Counted from the first letter of the stretch, positions 24,427-32,822 are shown. The stretch: DNA of 44,737 nt from Oscillospiraceae bacterium (GCA_020025515.1 JAHHRZ010000019.1:1-44737), one strand, 5' to 3'. The notes: generated from the sequence alone by a model not told the origin. Numbers and translations are program-made.

Positions 24427-24431
24427 ATTAT

Positions 24432-24467
24432 AAAAAACAGCCTGCCCCCACGGTTGGAGACAGGCTG
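24432..24467 (-). terminator. Terminator of the nucleoside-recognition gene
   Basis: Reading leftwards, CAGCCTG and CAGGCTG form the stem around a 16-nt loop, followed by TTTTTT. It lies between this gene and spoVAD, which therefore are separate transcripts. Confidence 0.82.
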
Positions 24468-24481
24468 CTTGTTTGAATCGG

Positions 24482-25678
24482 TTATAAAAGCGAGATGAGA
24501 TAGAAAATCCAGTGGGCACTGATACCCGCAAAGAGGCCGCCGATGGTGTGGCAGATAATAGCCTTGCCGGTGAGGTAGCTGCACTTGAGGCTTGCCATCA
24601 TGGCAACGTGGGTGGACAGGTAGCCGCTCCAGCACATGGCCATGGAGGTGAACACTGCCACGTCCTGCGCCGTGGCCAGACCACCGGACAGGAGCCCGGG
24701 CACCATGCCCACGGCAGCGCCGCCGGAGCCCAGCGCCGTGATGGGAACGGCGATGCACTGGGAAGAGGAGAAGCCGAACAGGGGAGTGAGGATGAAGGAC
24801 AGCTTTTCCCCGATCCAGGGGAGCAGCGCCACGCCCTCATAGGCAGCGCCGGTATAGACCCCGCCCGCACCGGGGCCCTGGGTCAGCAGATTCACAATGG
24901 TGCAGATAATGAGCACGCCGGGGATGATGTCCAGGCCCATTTTGACACCGGCGGTGCCGCCGTCAATGAGGGCGGAGAGAAACCGGGAGCCGATGCCGCC
25001 GTTGCGGACGGTACGGGTGTTGTCATCCTCGTGCTTGCCGCTGCTGTCGCTGTCGCACCAGGCCTCTGTGCCATAGACTTTTTTCGTAAAGCGGAGCATG
25101 AGCCGGGTACTGACGATGCTGCCCAGGAAAGCACCCAGGTTGCCCACCAGAACGGCGGTGCCGAAACCGGAGCCGCCGGTGAGATTCATGCCCAGAATGG
25201 ATGCGGAAATCACGGCGCCCATCCCGTAGGCCGTGCCCAGGTTAGTGAGGGCGGGGAGCTGATAGCGCTTGAAGTAACGGCGGAAGCTGTGGTCATCCGC
25301 CAGAGTCAGGATTGCGGGGTTATCGGACAGATAAGTGGTGACGACGCCTACAGAGGCGGCACCGGGCAGGCCGAAGACCACGCCCATGATGGGGGACAGG
25401 ATCTTGTTGATGAGCGCAACCACGCCGAATTCCGTCAGCAGGGTGCCGATGGCACCGGCCAGGACGGCAATGCTCATAATATAGAATACGGTGTTGATGA
25501 GCAGGTCAAAGGATGTGGACATCATGGTGTTGAGCATGTTGATCACACCCATTTTTCGCCCGATCAGGGCAAAAAATAGAAGAAACACCCCTAGAAACAC
25601 AAAAGCCTCAAGGCTGACTGCTTTTTTCTGACGGGTGGTTTCCGTGCCGGTGGATACAGGTGTACTGGTTGGATCCAT
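24482..25678 (-). CDS. Nucleoside-recognition (GATE-type) integral membrane protein, YjiH-like
   Basis: A 398-residue polytopic membrane protein with about eight to ten hydrophobic spans. It has two related blocks: INTVFYIMSIAVLAGAIGTL with LPGAASVGVVTTYLSDNPA early, and MGLDIIPGVLIICTIVNLL with FSSSQCIAVPITALGSGGAA late. This two-fold arrangement is the nucleoside-recognition/GATE fold also seen in SpmA/SpmB and YjiH proteins. The substrate is not known. The start is ATG 25678, because GGAGGG (25687-25692) lies 8 nt upstream and a good promoter sits ahead; the open frame extends a further 23 codons. Confidence 0.82.
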   Translation of the reverse strand: MDPTSTPVSTGTETTRQKKAVSLEAFVFLGVFLLFFALIGRKMGVINMLNTMMSTSFDLLINTVFYIMSIAVLAGAIGTLLTEFGVVALINKILSPIMGVVFGLPGAASVGVVTTYLSDNPAILTLADDHSFRRYFKRYQLPALTNLGTAYGMGAVISASILGMNLTGGSGFGTAVLVGNLGAFLGSIVSTRLMLRFTKKVYGTEAWCDSDSSGKHEDDNTRTVRNGGIGSRFLSALIDGGTAGVKMGLDIIPGVLIICTIVNLLTQGPGAGGVYTGAAYEGVALLPWIGEKLSFILTPLFGFSSSQCIAVPITALGSGGAAVGMVPGLLSGGLATAQDVAVFTSMAMCWSGYLSTHVAMMASLKCSYLTGKAIICHTIGGLFAGISAHWIFYLISLL

Positions 25679-25715
25679 TGGATATACCCTCCTACGCAAT
25701 CGTTCTCTGCCCCTT

Positions 25716-25744
25716 ATTGTAACGGATATGACACGAAATTTCAA
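25716..25744 (-). promoter_or_regulatory. Sigma-A promoter of the nucleoside-recognition gene
   Basis: Reading leftwards: TTGAAA (25739-25744), a 17-nt spacer and TACAAT (25716-25721), 37 nt before the start codon. Between this promoter and 25948 no gene is seen. Confidence 0.8.
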
Positions 25745-25948
25745 CAAAAATATGCATGAATTTCATGTATATTTTGTGGGACATAGCAACAAATTTTCGG
25801 GAAGCCACGGCAGGGTCATGCAGGGGGAGGGAAAGGGATGTTGTTTTCTCTGGGAAAGCAGAAGTCCGTCTATAAGCTCCAGACGCAGGATGATGGTGCT
25901 TTCCTCACTGCACTCATGATGCCCGTTTTGAATCCACTGCCGGAATAC

Positions 25949-25984
25949 AAAAACAGCAGCCACAATCTCGTGGCTGCTGTTTTT
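25949..25984. terminator. Bidirectional terminator after the NlpC/P60 gene
   Basis: AAAAACAGCAGCCAC pairs with GTGGCTGCTGTTTTT across a 6-nt loop. The A and T flanks allow function in both directions; the minus-strand hydrolase gene ends 36 nt to the right. Confidence 0.92.
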
Positions 25985-26020
25985 ACACGGCCGAATCATC
26001 GGCGGATATTTTATAGTGGC

Positions 26021-27127
26021 TTACCCAATGCGGCGGGCGCAGAGGTAGTGATCGGAATAGTAACCGGAGCTCAGGTTGCTGACCTGAACATAGTCGCCAC
26101 CGGCGTGGATGAACTGGTCGTCTCCGATGTAGATGCCAACATGGGAAGCGGGAGCGTCGGTGTCATATGTACTGTGGAAGAACACCAGATCGCCGGGCAG
26201 CAGGTTGGAATAGCTGACGGCGTAGCCGTCTTCCAGCTGAGCGGAAGCGGTACGGTTGATGGAGTAGCCGCAGGCCCGCATGACATACTGCACATAGCCG
26301 GAGCAGTCAAACCCGGAAGGAGAGGAGCCGCCCCACACATAGGGGACACCCAAATATCTCATGGCCTCGTCCACAATGGTATCGCCGGCACTGCTGGTGT
26401 TGTCAATGTACTCGTCGTCATCAGAAGAATCGGAGTCCTCATAGTAGGAATCGGAGTCTTCGTAGTAGGAATCTTCGGAGTCCTCAGAATCCTCATAGTA
26501 GGTATCTTCGGATTCTTCGTAGTAGGAATCCTCCTGCTGGGAGTCGTCAGAGTCCGAAGCGCTGGGGATGCTGCTGATGGGGTCGCCATTGATGAAGTAC
26601 TTGGGGCTTTCGCTGGAACCGGAGTTGGCGTAGGGAACTTCGGTGAGGTCCAGCAGATCGGAACGGATGTAACCGACCTGATCGTCATAAATGACCTTGT
26701 ACCAGCCGCAGTTGAAGCCGATGATGTAGGCCTCTTCGCCGCCGGAGATCTGAGCGACGAGATCGCCGGAAGTGCTGGGTTCGCTTCTCATGTTTACCAG
26801 ACCGGTGTTGATTCGGCCGTAGCCAAGCTCTACATTCTCGCGCTCCTTCACGGTGAGGTAGTCACCGTGCATATAGCCCTCGGTGGTGTTATAGATGACC
26901 TTGTACCAGTCGCCCTCCTGATCGAGGACAACCACATAGTCGCCGCGATAGGAAAGATCCTTGATTTCGCTGCTGGTATTGGGCTCGGCACGCAGCCGCA
27001 GAGCGGAAGCGTCAACGATGCCAATGGAGTCCTTTACAGAGTCAGATGCGTTGGTGGTGAGGACCAGGGTACTGACAAGACCTGAAAGAACCAATGCCAA
27101 GCTTAGAAATCTTTTTTTGCTGTTCAT
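26021..27127 (-). CDS. Secreted SH3b-SH3b-NlpC/P60 cell-wall hydrolase
   Basis: A 368-residue exported endopeptidase, expected to cut peptidoglycan stem peptides. A signal peptide (KKRFLSLALVLSGLVSTLVL, cleavage near 27) is followed by two bacterial SH3 domains (about 36-94 and 107-162, each with a WYKVIY motif). An acidic Tyr/Asp/Ser/Glu linker spans 191-242, and the NlpC/P60 domain spans 248-368. Its catalytic residues are Cys275 in GFDCSGYVQYV, His329 in ASHVGIYIG and a third residue, His341, in FIHAGGD. GGAGGG precedes the start. It lies 24 nt behind a 95-residue gene and probably shares its promoter. The acidic linker is unusual (see findings). Confidence 0.93.
   Translation of the reverse strand: MNSKKRFLSLALVLSGLVSTLVLTTNASDSVKDSIGIVDASALRLRAEPNTSSEIKDLSYRGDYVVVLDQEGDWYKVIYNTTEGYMHGDYLTVKERENVELGYGRINTGLVNMRSEPSTSGDLVAQISGGEEAYIIGFNCGWYKVIYDDQVGYIRSDLLDLTEVPYANSGSSESPKYFINGDPISSIPSASDSDDSQQEDSYYEESEDTYYEDSEDSEDSYYEDSDSYYEDSDSSDDDEYIDNTSSAGDTIVDEAMRYLGVPYVWGGSSPSGFDCSGYVQYVMRACGYSINRTASAQLEDGYAVSYSNLLPGDLVFFHSTYDTDAPASHVGIYIGDDQFIHAGGDYVQVSNLSSGYYSDHYLCARRIG
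26417..26560 (-). repeat. Degenerate DNA repeat coding the acidic YYEDSD linker
   Basis: Units of about 18-27 bp (minus strand, TACTATGAGGACTCC-type) recur imperfectly and encode YYEESED, YYEDSEDSED, YYEDSDS and YYEDSDSS. The recurrence suggests expansion by slippage. Confidence 0.7.
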
Positions 27128-27151
27128 ACATTACCCTCCGTCTTACAATAT

Positions 27152-27439
27152 TTACTTTACGATGGTGCGTTCCAGCCAGACACAGCCAACATCCATAGCT
27201 GCGTACAGACCGTCTTTTTCCGTCTTTTTCACGACCCGGTCCCGGGACTTTGCCTCCGGGTCGTTCAGCAGGAGCTGAACGGAAACACGGGATGCCACAT
27301 CCAGGTCATTGACCTTTTTGGTCTCCAGAACCTGGAGCATGACGATGTGGGAATCGGCCATAGAGCCGTAATAAATCATATTGCCTTTCCGCATAAGGGG
27401 GCGACCCTTATAGGTGAGGCCTGCAGTTTGCTCAGACAT
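27152..27439 (-). CDS. Conserved-looking small protein of unknown function
   Basis: A 95-residue hydrophilic protein beginning MSEQTAGLTYKGRPLMRKGN and containing IYYGSMADSHIVMLQVLETK. I do not recognise a named family. There is no signal peptide or membrane span. The start is ATG 27439, since GGGAGG lies about 6 nt upstream and a consensus promoter is just ahead; the longer open frame would include the promoter. It precedes the NlpC/P60 hydrolase by 24 nt with no terminator between them, so the two are likely co-transcribed. Confidence 0.8.
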   Translation of the reverse strand: MSEQTAGLTYKGRPLMRKGNMIYYGSMADSHIVMLQVLETKKVNDLDVASRVSVQLLLNDPEAKSRDRVVKKTEKDGLYAAMDVGCVWLERTIVK

Positions 27440-27469
27440 TTGAAACCTCCCTGACGAAAATGTAACCAA

Positions 27470-27498
27470 ATTGTAACACGCCGTAACAAATTTGTCAA
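27470..27498 (-). promoter_or_regulatory. Sigma-A promoter of the 95-residue gene and NlpC/P60 gene
   Basis: Reading leftwards: TTGACA (27493-27498), a 17-nt spacer and TACAAT (27470-27475), 30 nt before the start codon. Near-consensus. Confidence 0.88.
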
Positions 27499-27625
27499 GT
27501 CTTTGCGGTTGTTTTTTTACTGAAATTTACGGTATTTGCTGCAAAAAGGTCCGTTGCATGGTAAAAATTGGATGTGATAGTGGCGTAAGACGGAGGGATG
27601 GTATGCAAAAAAGGGTGCCAAAGGC

Positions 27626-27662
27626 AGAAAACTGGGGTTGCGGCAAAGGCAGCAACCCCAGT
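27626..27662 (-). terminator. Terminator of ireB
   Basis: Reading leftwards, ACTGGGGTTGC pairs perfectly with GCAACCCCAGT across a 10-nt loop, followed by TTTTC. The ireB stop is 7 nt upstream. Confidence 0.88.
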
Positions 27663-27669
27663 GTGCGAG

Positions 27670-27921
27670 TTATTTCTGACCGAAAAGGTAATATTTCACA
27701 AGCTCCTGAAGAAGCTCGTCCCGATCCAGCTTACAAATCATGGCACGGGCACCATTGTAATTTGTGATGTAAGTGGGGTCCTCGGACAGGAGGTAGCCCA
27801 CGATCTGGTTGATGGGATTGTAACCTTTTTCGCTAAGGGCATCAAACACGGCCCGGAGGATCCGGCGCATGTTGTTGCTGTCGTCACTGGGAACGGTGAA
27901 CTTAATGGTACTGTGATCCAC
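27670..27921 (-). CDS. ireB: IreB family regulatory phosphoprotein (UPF0297)
   Basis: An 83-residue protein matching the YrzL/IreB family: TIKFTVPSDD, then VFDALSEKGYNPINQIVGYL, LSEDPTYITNYNGARAMI and LDRDELLQELVKYYL. In Enterococcus IreB is phosphorylated by the PASTA kinase IreK and affects cephalosporin resistance. The start is GTG 27921, with AGGAGG 8 nt upstream. It usually neighbours ruvX and alaS, but here it follows pheT. Confidence 0.92.
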   Translation of the reverse strand: MDHSTIKFTVPSDDSNNMRRILRAVFDALSEKGYNPINQIVGYLLSEDPTYITNYNGARAMICKLDRDELLQELVKYYLFGQK

Positions 27922-27967
27922 AAAGGACGCCTCCTCTATCTGTCTATTTTATCATCAGACAAATGTT

Positions 27968-27996
27968 ATCATACTACAAAATTGAAACAAAGTAAA
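27968..27996 (-). promoter_or_regulatory. Possible promoter of ireB
   Basis: Reading leftwards: TTTACT (27991-27996), a 17-nt spacer and TATGAT (27968-27973). The -35 is only a four-of-six match. A short palindrome with a T-run after the pheT stop gives only weak termination, so some pheT readthrough is possible. Confidence 0.5.
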
Positions 27997-28030
27997 GTAT
28001 TCCCAAAAAAATTCATGAATTCTTTATATT

Positions 28031-30418
28031 TCACCGCAGGGTGGCGCCCAGCTGGGTTTCCAGGGCCTCCAGAACCTTTTTGACCACGCCTTCGGAGTCT
28101 GCGTCGGTGAGGGTCCGGTCATCGGCTCTAAGGGTCAGGGAGAAGGCCAGGCTCTTCTTTCCGTCCTCTACGCCCTTGCCCCGGTAGATGTCAAAGAGGC
28201 GGATGTCCCGCAGGAGCTTTCCGGCGGCCTTGGTCATGACCTGCTCCATCTGGGCCACGGTAATGGCCTCATCGCAGACCAGGGCCAGATCTCTGGTGAC
28301 GGAGGGGTACTTGGGCAGAGGCACATAGGTGGGGGCCTCCTTGCGCAAATCAAACAGGGCGGTGAAGTTCAGCTCGCAGCAGTAGACCTCCATATCCAGC
28401 CCATAGTTCCGGGCAGCCAGAGGATGGAGCTGGCCCAGATAGCCCAGATCCACGCCCTCCACGCTGACCCTGGCGCAGCGGCCGGGATGGAAGGCAGGGT
28501 GGTCCTGCACGGCGGTATAGGTGGCCTTTTTCACCCGCAGACCGGCAAGGATGGCTTCCAGCTCGCCTTTCAGGGTGAAGAAGCTCTCCTGCGCTCCATA
28601 GGTGCCCAGCACCAGCATTTTAGGCTCCATAGGAAGGGTCTGACCCTCCTGAGGCAGATAGACCTTGGCCAGCTCATAGAGCTTTGCGGACTTGTTGTGA
28701 CAGGCGTTGTTCCGGGAGAGGATCTCCAGCATGGAGGGCAGAGCCACGGTGCGCATAATGGAGGTGTCTTCTCCCAGGGGATTCTGGATTTTCAGGGCAT
28801 TGCGAAGGGGGTTGTCACCGGGCAGGCGGATCTGGTCAAAGACAGCGGGGGACACGAAGGAGTAGGTGATGATCTCGCTGTAGCCCAGAGAGCGGCACAG
28901 CTGCCCGGCCTGTGCTTCCAGAAGCATCTGGGGGGGATAGCCGCCCTGGGTGGAGTTTTTGAACTCCGTGGTGGGGATCTCGTTGTAGCCGAAGGAACGG
29001 CCTACTTCCTCGGCAATGTCGGCCATGAGGTTGAGGTCAGGACGCCAGGAGGGAACATAGATGGTGTCACCTTCCACGGGGATTTCCAGCAGGTTCAGAT
29101 AGTTTACCATATCCTCTCTGGAAATTTTGGTACCCAGAAGCTTGTTGATGGCATCCACTTCCAGAGGCAGGGTCTTTTCTTCGGGAACATAATTGAGTAC
29201 ATCAATGGTGCCGTCCAGCACATCGCCGCACTGCAAAAGCTCTACCAGCTCACAGGCCCGCTGCACCGCGGGAACGGTCATCATGGGATCCAGATTCTTT
29301 TCAAATTTGCCGGAGGCCTCCGTGCGCAGACCCAGGCTCAGGGCAGTCTGCCGGATGGAGGTGCCGTCAAAGTTGGCAGACTCAAAGACCACGGTGGTGG
29401 TGGTTTCCGTGATTTCGGAGTTTTCGCCGCCCATGATGCCAGCCAGGCCAATGGGCTTTTCCCCGTCGGCAATGACCAGCATACCGGGCTTCAGGTTCCG
29501 AAGGGTGCCGTCCAGGGTGGTGATGGCTTCCCCCTCCACGCTCTGCCGGACCACAATGGTGCCGGAGGACACATACCGGTAATCAAAGGCGTGCATGGGC
29601 TGGCCGTATTCCAGCATGACATAGTTGGTGATGTCCACAATGTTGTTGATGGGGCGCACGCCGTTGGCACGCAGACGCTGGCGCAGCCACTTGGGGGAGG
29701 GGCCTACCTTCACATTGGCCACCATCCGGGCGGTGTAGCGGTGGCACGGCTCCTCGGCGGGTACCTCCACATCCAGCTTTTCAAAGATGGAGCCGGCATC
29801 GCTGCCCTTCACCACAGGCTCATGGTGGCGCATGGGCAGGTGGAAGGCGGCGGCGGATTCTCGGGCAAGGCCCATAATGGAATAGCAGTCGGGACGGTTG
29901 TTGGTGATCTCGAAATCCACCACGGTGTCGTCGTTGCCGATGACCAGATTGATGTCGTCGCCGGGCTTGCAGTCTTCGTCATTCAGAATCCAGATGCCGT
30001 CGGCAAAGACTCCGGGCAGGTCATTCTGGGTGAGGCCCAGCTCCTCAAAGGAGCAGAGCATGCCGTTGGACTTTTCCCCACGGAGCTTGCCCTTGGTGAT
30101 GTGCACGCCCCCGGGAAGCCAGGAATTGTGCAGGGCGGCGGGAACCAGATCCCCCTCATGGACATTTTGGGCACCGGTGACGATCTGCACCGGCTCTTCC
30201 TTGCCCACCTCCACCTGACAGATAAACATGTGGTCAGAATTGGGGTGGGGCACCATGGAAAGAACCTTGCCCACCACCACGTTCCGAATCTCGGCGCTCA
30301 TGGATTCATAGGTCTCCACCTTCTGGCCGAAGACGGTCATGGTCTCTACATATTCTTTATCGGAAATGTGGGACAGATCCACAAATTCCTCGTTGATCCA
30401 TTTTCTGTTGAGTTTCAT
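28031..30418 (-). CDS. pheT: Phenylalanyl-tRNA synthetase beta subunit
   Basis: A 795-residue partner of PheS in the alpha2-beta2 enzyme that charges tRNA-Phe. An N-terminal tRNA-binding (EMAP-like) domain spans about 40-150 (NVVVGKVLSMVPHPNSDHMF, GKLRGEKSNGMLCS). The B3/B4 editing domain spans about 215-385 (NNIVDITNYVMLEYGQPMHA, GIMGGENSEITE). B5 lies at about 405-475, and a catalytic-like core includes ADIAEEVGRSFGYNEIP. A C-terminal FDX-ACB domain spans about 702-795 (PKYPSVTRDLALV, LFDIYRG). The length is normal. It starts 12 nt after pheS and is co-transcribed with it under the Phe T-box. Confidence 0.96.
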   Translation of the reverse strand: MKLNRKWINEEFVDLSHISDKEYVETMTVFGQKVETYESMSAEIRNVVVGKVLSMVPHPNSDHMFICQVEVGKEEPVQIVTGAQNVHEGDLVPAALHNSWLPGGVHITKGKLRGEKSNGMLCSFEELGLTQNDLPGVFADGIWILNDEDCKPGDDINLVIGNDDTVVDFEITNNRPDCYSIMGLARESAAAFHLPMRHHEPVVKGSDAGSIFEKLDVEVPAEEPCHRYTARMVANVKVGPSPKWLRQRLRANGVRPINNIVDITNYVMLEYGQPMHAFDYRYVSSGTIVVRQSVEGEAITTLDGTLRNLKPGMLVIADGEKPIGLAGIMGGENSEITETTTTVVFESANFDGTSIRQTALSLGLRTEASGKFEKNLDPMMTVPAVQRACELVELLQCGDVLDGTIDVLNYVPEEKTLPLEVDAINKLLGTKISREDMVNYLNLLEIPVEGDTIYVPSWRPDLNLMADIAEEVGRSFGYNEIPTTEFKNSTQGGYPPQMLLEAQAGQLCRSLGYSEIITYSFVSPAVFDQIRLPGDNPLRNALKIQNPLGEDTSIMRTVALPSMLEILSRNNACHNKSAKLYELAKVYLPQEGQTLPMEPKMLVLGTYGAQESFFTLKGELEAILAGLRVKKATYTAVQDHPAFHPGRCARVSVEGVDLGYLGQLHPLAARNYGLDMEVYCCELNFTALFDLRKEAPTYVPLPKYPSVTRDLALVCDEAITVAQMEQVMTKAAGKLLRDIRLFDIYRGKGVEDGKKSLAFSLTLRADDRTLTDADSEGVVKKVLEALETQLGATLR

Positions 30419-30430
30419 CTTGCTGCCTCC

Positions 30431-31474
30431 TTAGAACTGGTTCAGGAACCGCACATCATTGTCGAAAATCAGCCGCAGGTCATTGATGCGCATACGGCCC
30501 ATGGCCATACGCTCCAGACCCATGCCAAAGGCAAAGCCGGAGTATTTGGAAGGATCGATGCCGCAGCCTTCCAGAACCTTGGGATGCACCATACCGGCAC
30601 CCAGCAGCTCGATCCAGCCCTCACCGTGGCAGGTGGAGCACACCTGACCGTCCACTTCGCCGGTGCCGTGGCACTTGTGGCACTGCATGTCCATTTCGCA
30701 GCTGGGCTCCGTGAAGGGGAAGTGGTGGGGACGGAACCGCATGACGGCATCCTCGCCATAAATCCGCTTCATGAGGCTCACCAGAGCGCCCTTCAGGTCT
30801 CCCATGGTGATGCCCTCATCCACCACCAGACCTTCGATCTGATGGAACATGGGGGAGTGGGTGGCGTCGGCTTCGTCCTTGCGGTACACCCGGCCGGGGG
30901 CCAGGATGCAGATGGGGGGCTTGGTGTTCTCCATGGCCCGGATCTGCATGGGGCTGGTCTGGGTGCGCAGCAGGAGAGAGTCGTCATCTGTAAAATAGAA
31001 GGTGTCGCTGCGGTCTCTGGAGGGGTGGCCCTCCTCAATGTTCAGCTTGGTAAAGTTATACTGGGCCAGCTCCACTTCGGGGCCGTCCACCACCTGATAG
31101 CCCAGACCCACAAAGATGTCCTTGATTTCCTGAAGTACCTGATTCATGGGGTGCTGATGGCCCAAAGTCACAGGTTCGCCGGGAATGGTCACATCGATGG
31201 CCTCGGCGGCCAGCTTTGCCTCCAGAGCGGCGGCATCCAGCTGGGCTTTGCGCTGCTCCAGCTTCTGTTCCATGTCGGCCCGGACGCTGTTGGCCAGCTG
31301 ACCCATGACGGGCCGCTCCTCGGGGCTGAGCTTGCCCATGGTCTTTAAGACGGCGGTGAGCTCTCCCTTTTTGCCCAGAAGCTTCACCCGAAGCTCCTCC
31401 AGGGCGGCCAGAGACTGGGCCTCATCAAGGGCCCGGAGGCCGTTCAGACGGATTTGTTCCAACTGCTGTTTCAT
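30431..31474 (-). CDS. pheS: Phenylalanyl-tRNA synthetase alpha subunit
   Basis: A 347-residue class II catalytic subunit. The start at 31474 follows GGAGAG and gives MKQQLEQIRLNGLRALDEA; the open frame extends into the T-box leader and is not used. An N-terminal coiled-coil arm (about 1-90) is followed by the core with motif 2 (HSPMFHQIEGLVVDEG, PHHFPFTEPSCEMD) and motif 3 (GFAFGMGLERMAMGRM). Between them two CxxC pairs (QCHKCHGTG and CSTCHGEG) form a zinc-knuckle-like insertion found in some Clostridial PheS proteins. In an operon with pheT. Confidence 0.96.
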   Translation of the reverse strand: MKQQLEQIRLNGLRALDEAQSLAALEELRVKLLGKKGELTAVLKTMGKLSPEERPVMGQLANSVRADMEQKLEQRKAQLDAAALEAKLAAEAIDVTIPGEPVTLGHQHPMNQVLQEIKDIFVGLGYQVVDGPEVELAQYNFTKLNIEEGHPSRDRSDTFYFTDDDSLLLRTQTSPMQIRAMENTKPPICILAPGRVYRKDEADATHSPMFHQIEGLVVDEGITMGDLKGALVSLMKRIYGEDAVMRFRPHHFPFTEPSCEMDMQCHKCHGTGEVDGQVCSTCHGEGWIELLGAGMVHPKVLEGCGIDPSKYSGFAFGMGLERMAMGRMRINDLRLIFDNDVRFLNQF

Positions 31475-31504
31475 GGATTTACGTCTCTCCTTTTTGTAAA
31501 ATGC

Positions 31505-31735
31505 ATAAGAAAAAGGCCCTTCCTCCCACCAAAGGGGACGAAAGACCAAAACGCTTCCGCGGTACCACCCGCAATTCGCCACAGGGCGCACTTTTGACCC
31601 ATAACGGAGGCCCACCGGCCGGCCCTACTGACACAGTTCAGGCGGCAGCTCCCGGGAGAAGGCCCTGGCACAGGCGTGAAGCGGCTTCCACCATCCCGCT
31701 CTCTCTGACCACGCCGGGCGTGACAGGACAGCCCG
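31505..31735 (-). promoter_or_regulatory. T-box leader, phenylalanine specific
   Basis: The T-box core GCGGGTGGTACCGCGG is at 31557-31572 on the minus strand; its UGGU fits an acceptor end with A73, as in tRNA-Phe. Upstream, a compact Stem I is seen: GGCGT (31711-31715) pairs with ACGCC (31673-31677), GCGG pairs with CCGC above it, and AGAGAG lies in between. The triplet between the two 3' arms is TTC (31678-31680), a Phe codon. The leader ends in a terminator hairpin just before pheS. Confidence 0.9.
31507..31547 (-). terminator. T-box-controlled terminator of pheST
   Basis: Reading leftwards, GGTCTTTCGTCCC pairs with GGGAGGAAGGGCC (mostly Watson-Crick with G-U pairs and one mismatch) around CTTTGGT, followed by TTTTTCTT. 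Confidence 0.85.
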
Positions 31736-31761
31736 TTCTCAGCTTTTTTGTAATCGATTAA

Positions 31762-31790
31762 ATTTTAACACACATCTTCGCAACTTGCAA
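31762..31790 (-). promoter_or_regulatory. Promoter of the pheST operon
   Basis: Reading leftwards: TTGCAA (31785-31790), a 17-nt spacer and TAAAAT (31762-31767), upstream of the T-box Stem I. Confidence 0.68.
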
Positions 31791-31832
31791 GCACTTTTTA
31801 GGCAGCCGTGAGGGAAAAACCGGGGATTCCTG

Positions 31833-31862
31833 TTTGACAATCGTAAAATTTCATGGTAGTAT
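31833..31862 (+). promoter_or_regulatory. Promoter of the small membrane-protein gene
   Basis: A perfect TTGACA (31833-31838), an 18-nt spacer and TAGTAT (31857-31862), divergent from the pheST promoter. Confidence 0.72.
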
Positions 31863-31924
31863 GATAAAAAATAAATACAGCTGGGATGTGGAATCCCCAT
31901 ACACAATCAGACAGGAGGAACATC

Positions 31925-32329
31925 ATGAAACATTTCCGTTTGCTTCGTTGGGTTACAGTGGGACTGCTGGCATTGGCAGCCATTTTTGCAGGACATATTA
32001 TGGTACGATTGGGAATCGCTGCGGACGAATCCGGCATTGCCTTCGTCTGGGGTGAATGGCCCCCCTATTCCCAGTGGGCCGCATTTCTGGTGCCGGTGGT
32101 GCTGCTGCTTGTGATGCACTGCCTGTTTGCTTTTTTTGCCGGGAAAGAGCTGAAAAAGAAGGAGCAAAGGGCCGTGGTGGTGTGTGTCGCCCTGTCTCTG
32201 GCGGCTGTGGTGGGCAGCTGTGCGGTGTCTGTGAACGTCCATGTGCGATTGAACCGTCAGGCAGAGAACTCCCGTGGTCAGTCCACCCATTTGCAATGGA
32301 GCGCAGGGGAGGTTCCCACGTGTCATTGA
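31925..32329 (+). CDS. Small integral membrane protein of unknown function
   Basis: 134 residues with three hydrophobic spans (about 7-28, 51-72, 84-104), a charged cytoplasmic-type loop KELKKKEQR and a hydrophilic C-terminus. I do not recognise the family. The start is ATG 31925 with AGGAGGAA (31912-31919) at good spacing. The last 20 residues may be out of the original frame: an alternative frame stays open to TAA 32415, close to the terminator. It has its own promoter and terminator, so it is a single-gene unit. Confidence 0.75.
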   Translation: MKHFRLLRWVTVGLLALAAIFAGHIMVRLGIAADESGIAFVWGEWPPYSQWAAFLVPVVLLLVMHCLFAFFAGKELKKKEQRAVVVCVALSLAAVVGSCAVSVNVHVRLNRQAENSRGQSTHLQWSAGEVPTCH

Positions 32330-32436
32330 ACGAACGGCCCACCATGGGAGAAGGGAACTACATCGGAATCGTGGATATCGCCACGATGCGCCCGGAACGA
32401 TTCCCGCCCCTGTAACAAAATAGAATCCATCAGGCA

Positions 32437-32474
32437 CCCCGCTTTGCTGGCAGCAGCACGGCGGGGGATTTTTC
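32437..32474 (+). terminator. Terminator of the small membrane-protein gene
   Basis: CCCCGC-TT-TGCTG, loop GCAG, CAGCA-CG-GCGGGG, then GATTTTTC. Confidence 0.85.
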
Positions 32475-32822
32475 TGCCCCTGGGGCCAGACACCGCCGGG
32501 CAGGCTGGAAACAATAAACAATATTAGAGTGCATAATCATTCATTCTGGTTAGGAATTTTTTATTTATATGTATATTTCCGTATTTTGAGTTCGTTTATT
32601 GAGTAATTTTTCACACCTGAAAATAATTATACATAAATAAGCACAGATGGATTAGAATTAAAAAGTTTGAAGTTTGGGTTTCCAGCATTTTGGCATTTTC
32701 AGAGATTTCAAAACTTTTTAGAAACTATCAGTTCTGGCTGAGATTTAGCATAATGCACTTCAAACAGTTCAGATAGAGATATTCAAAAGTCAGATGTGGT
32801 TAGCTACCCTGTTCTATTCATA
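32475..32822. other. AT-rich junction between backbone and accessory region
   Basis: No gene or repeat is seen. Base composition falls sharply here compared with the preceding backbone, marking the start of the accessory region. Confidence 0.5.

Noticed and set aside
24512..25579. 355-codon plus-strand frame opposite the nucleoside-recognition gene
   Set aside because: Ala/Gly/Asp-rich shadow of a GC-rich membrane protein gene; no start signal and no family features.
25838..27085. 415-codon plus-strand frame opposite the NlpC/P60 gene
   Set aside because: It passes through a bidirectional terminator and mirrors the acidic repeat as a valine/glycine-rich tract.
28424..31348. 974-codon open frame on the plus strand across pheT and pheS
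   Set aside because: It is antisense to two clearly identified synthetase genes and reads as low-complexity Gly/His/Leu sequence. Such long shadow frames arise from GC-rich third codon positions.
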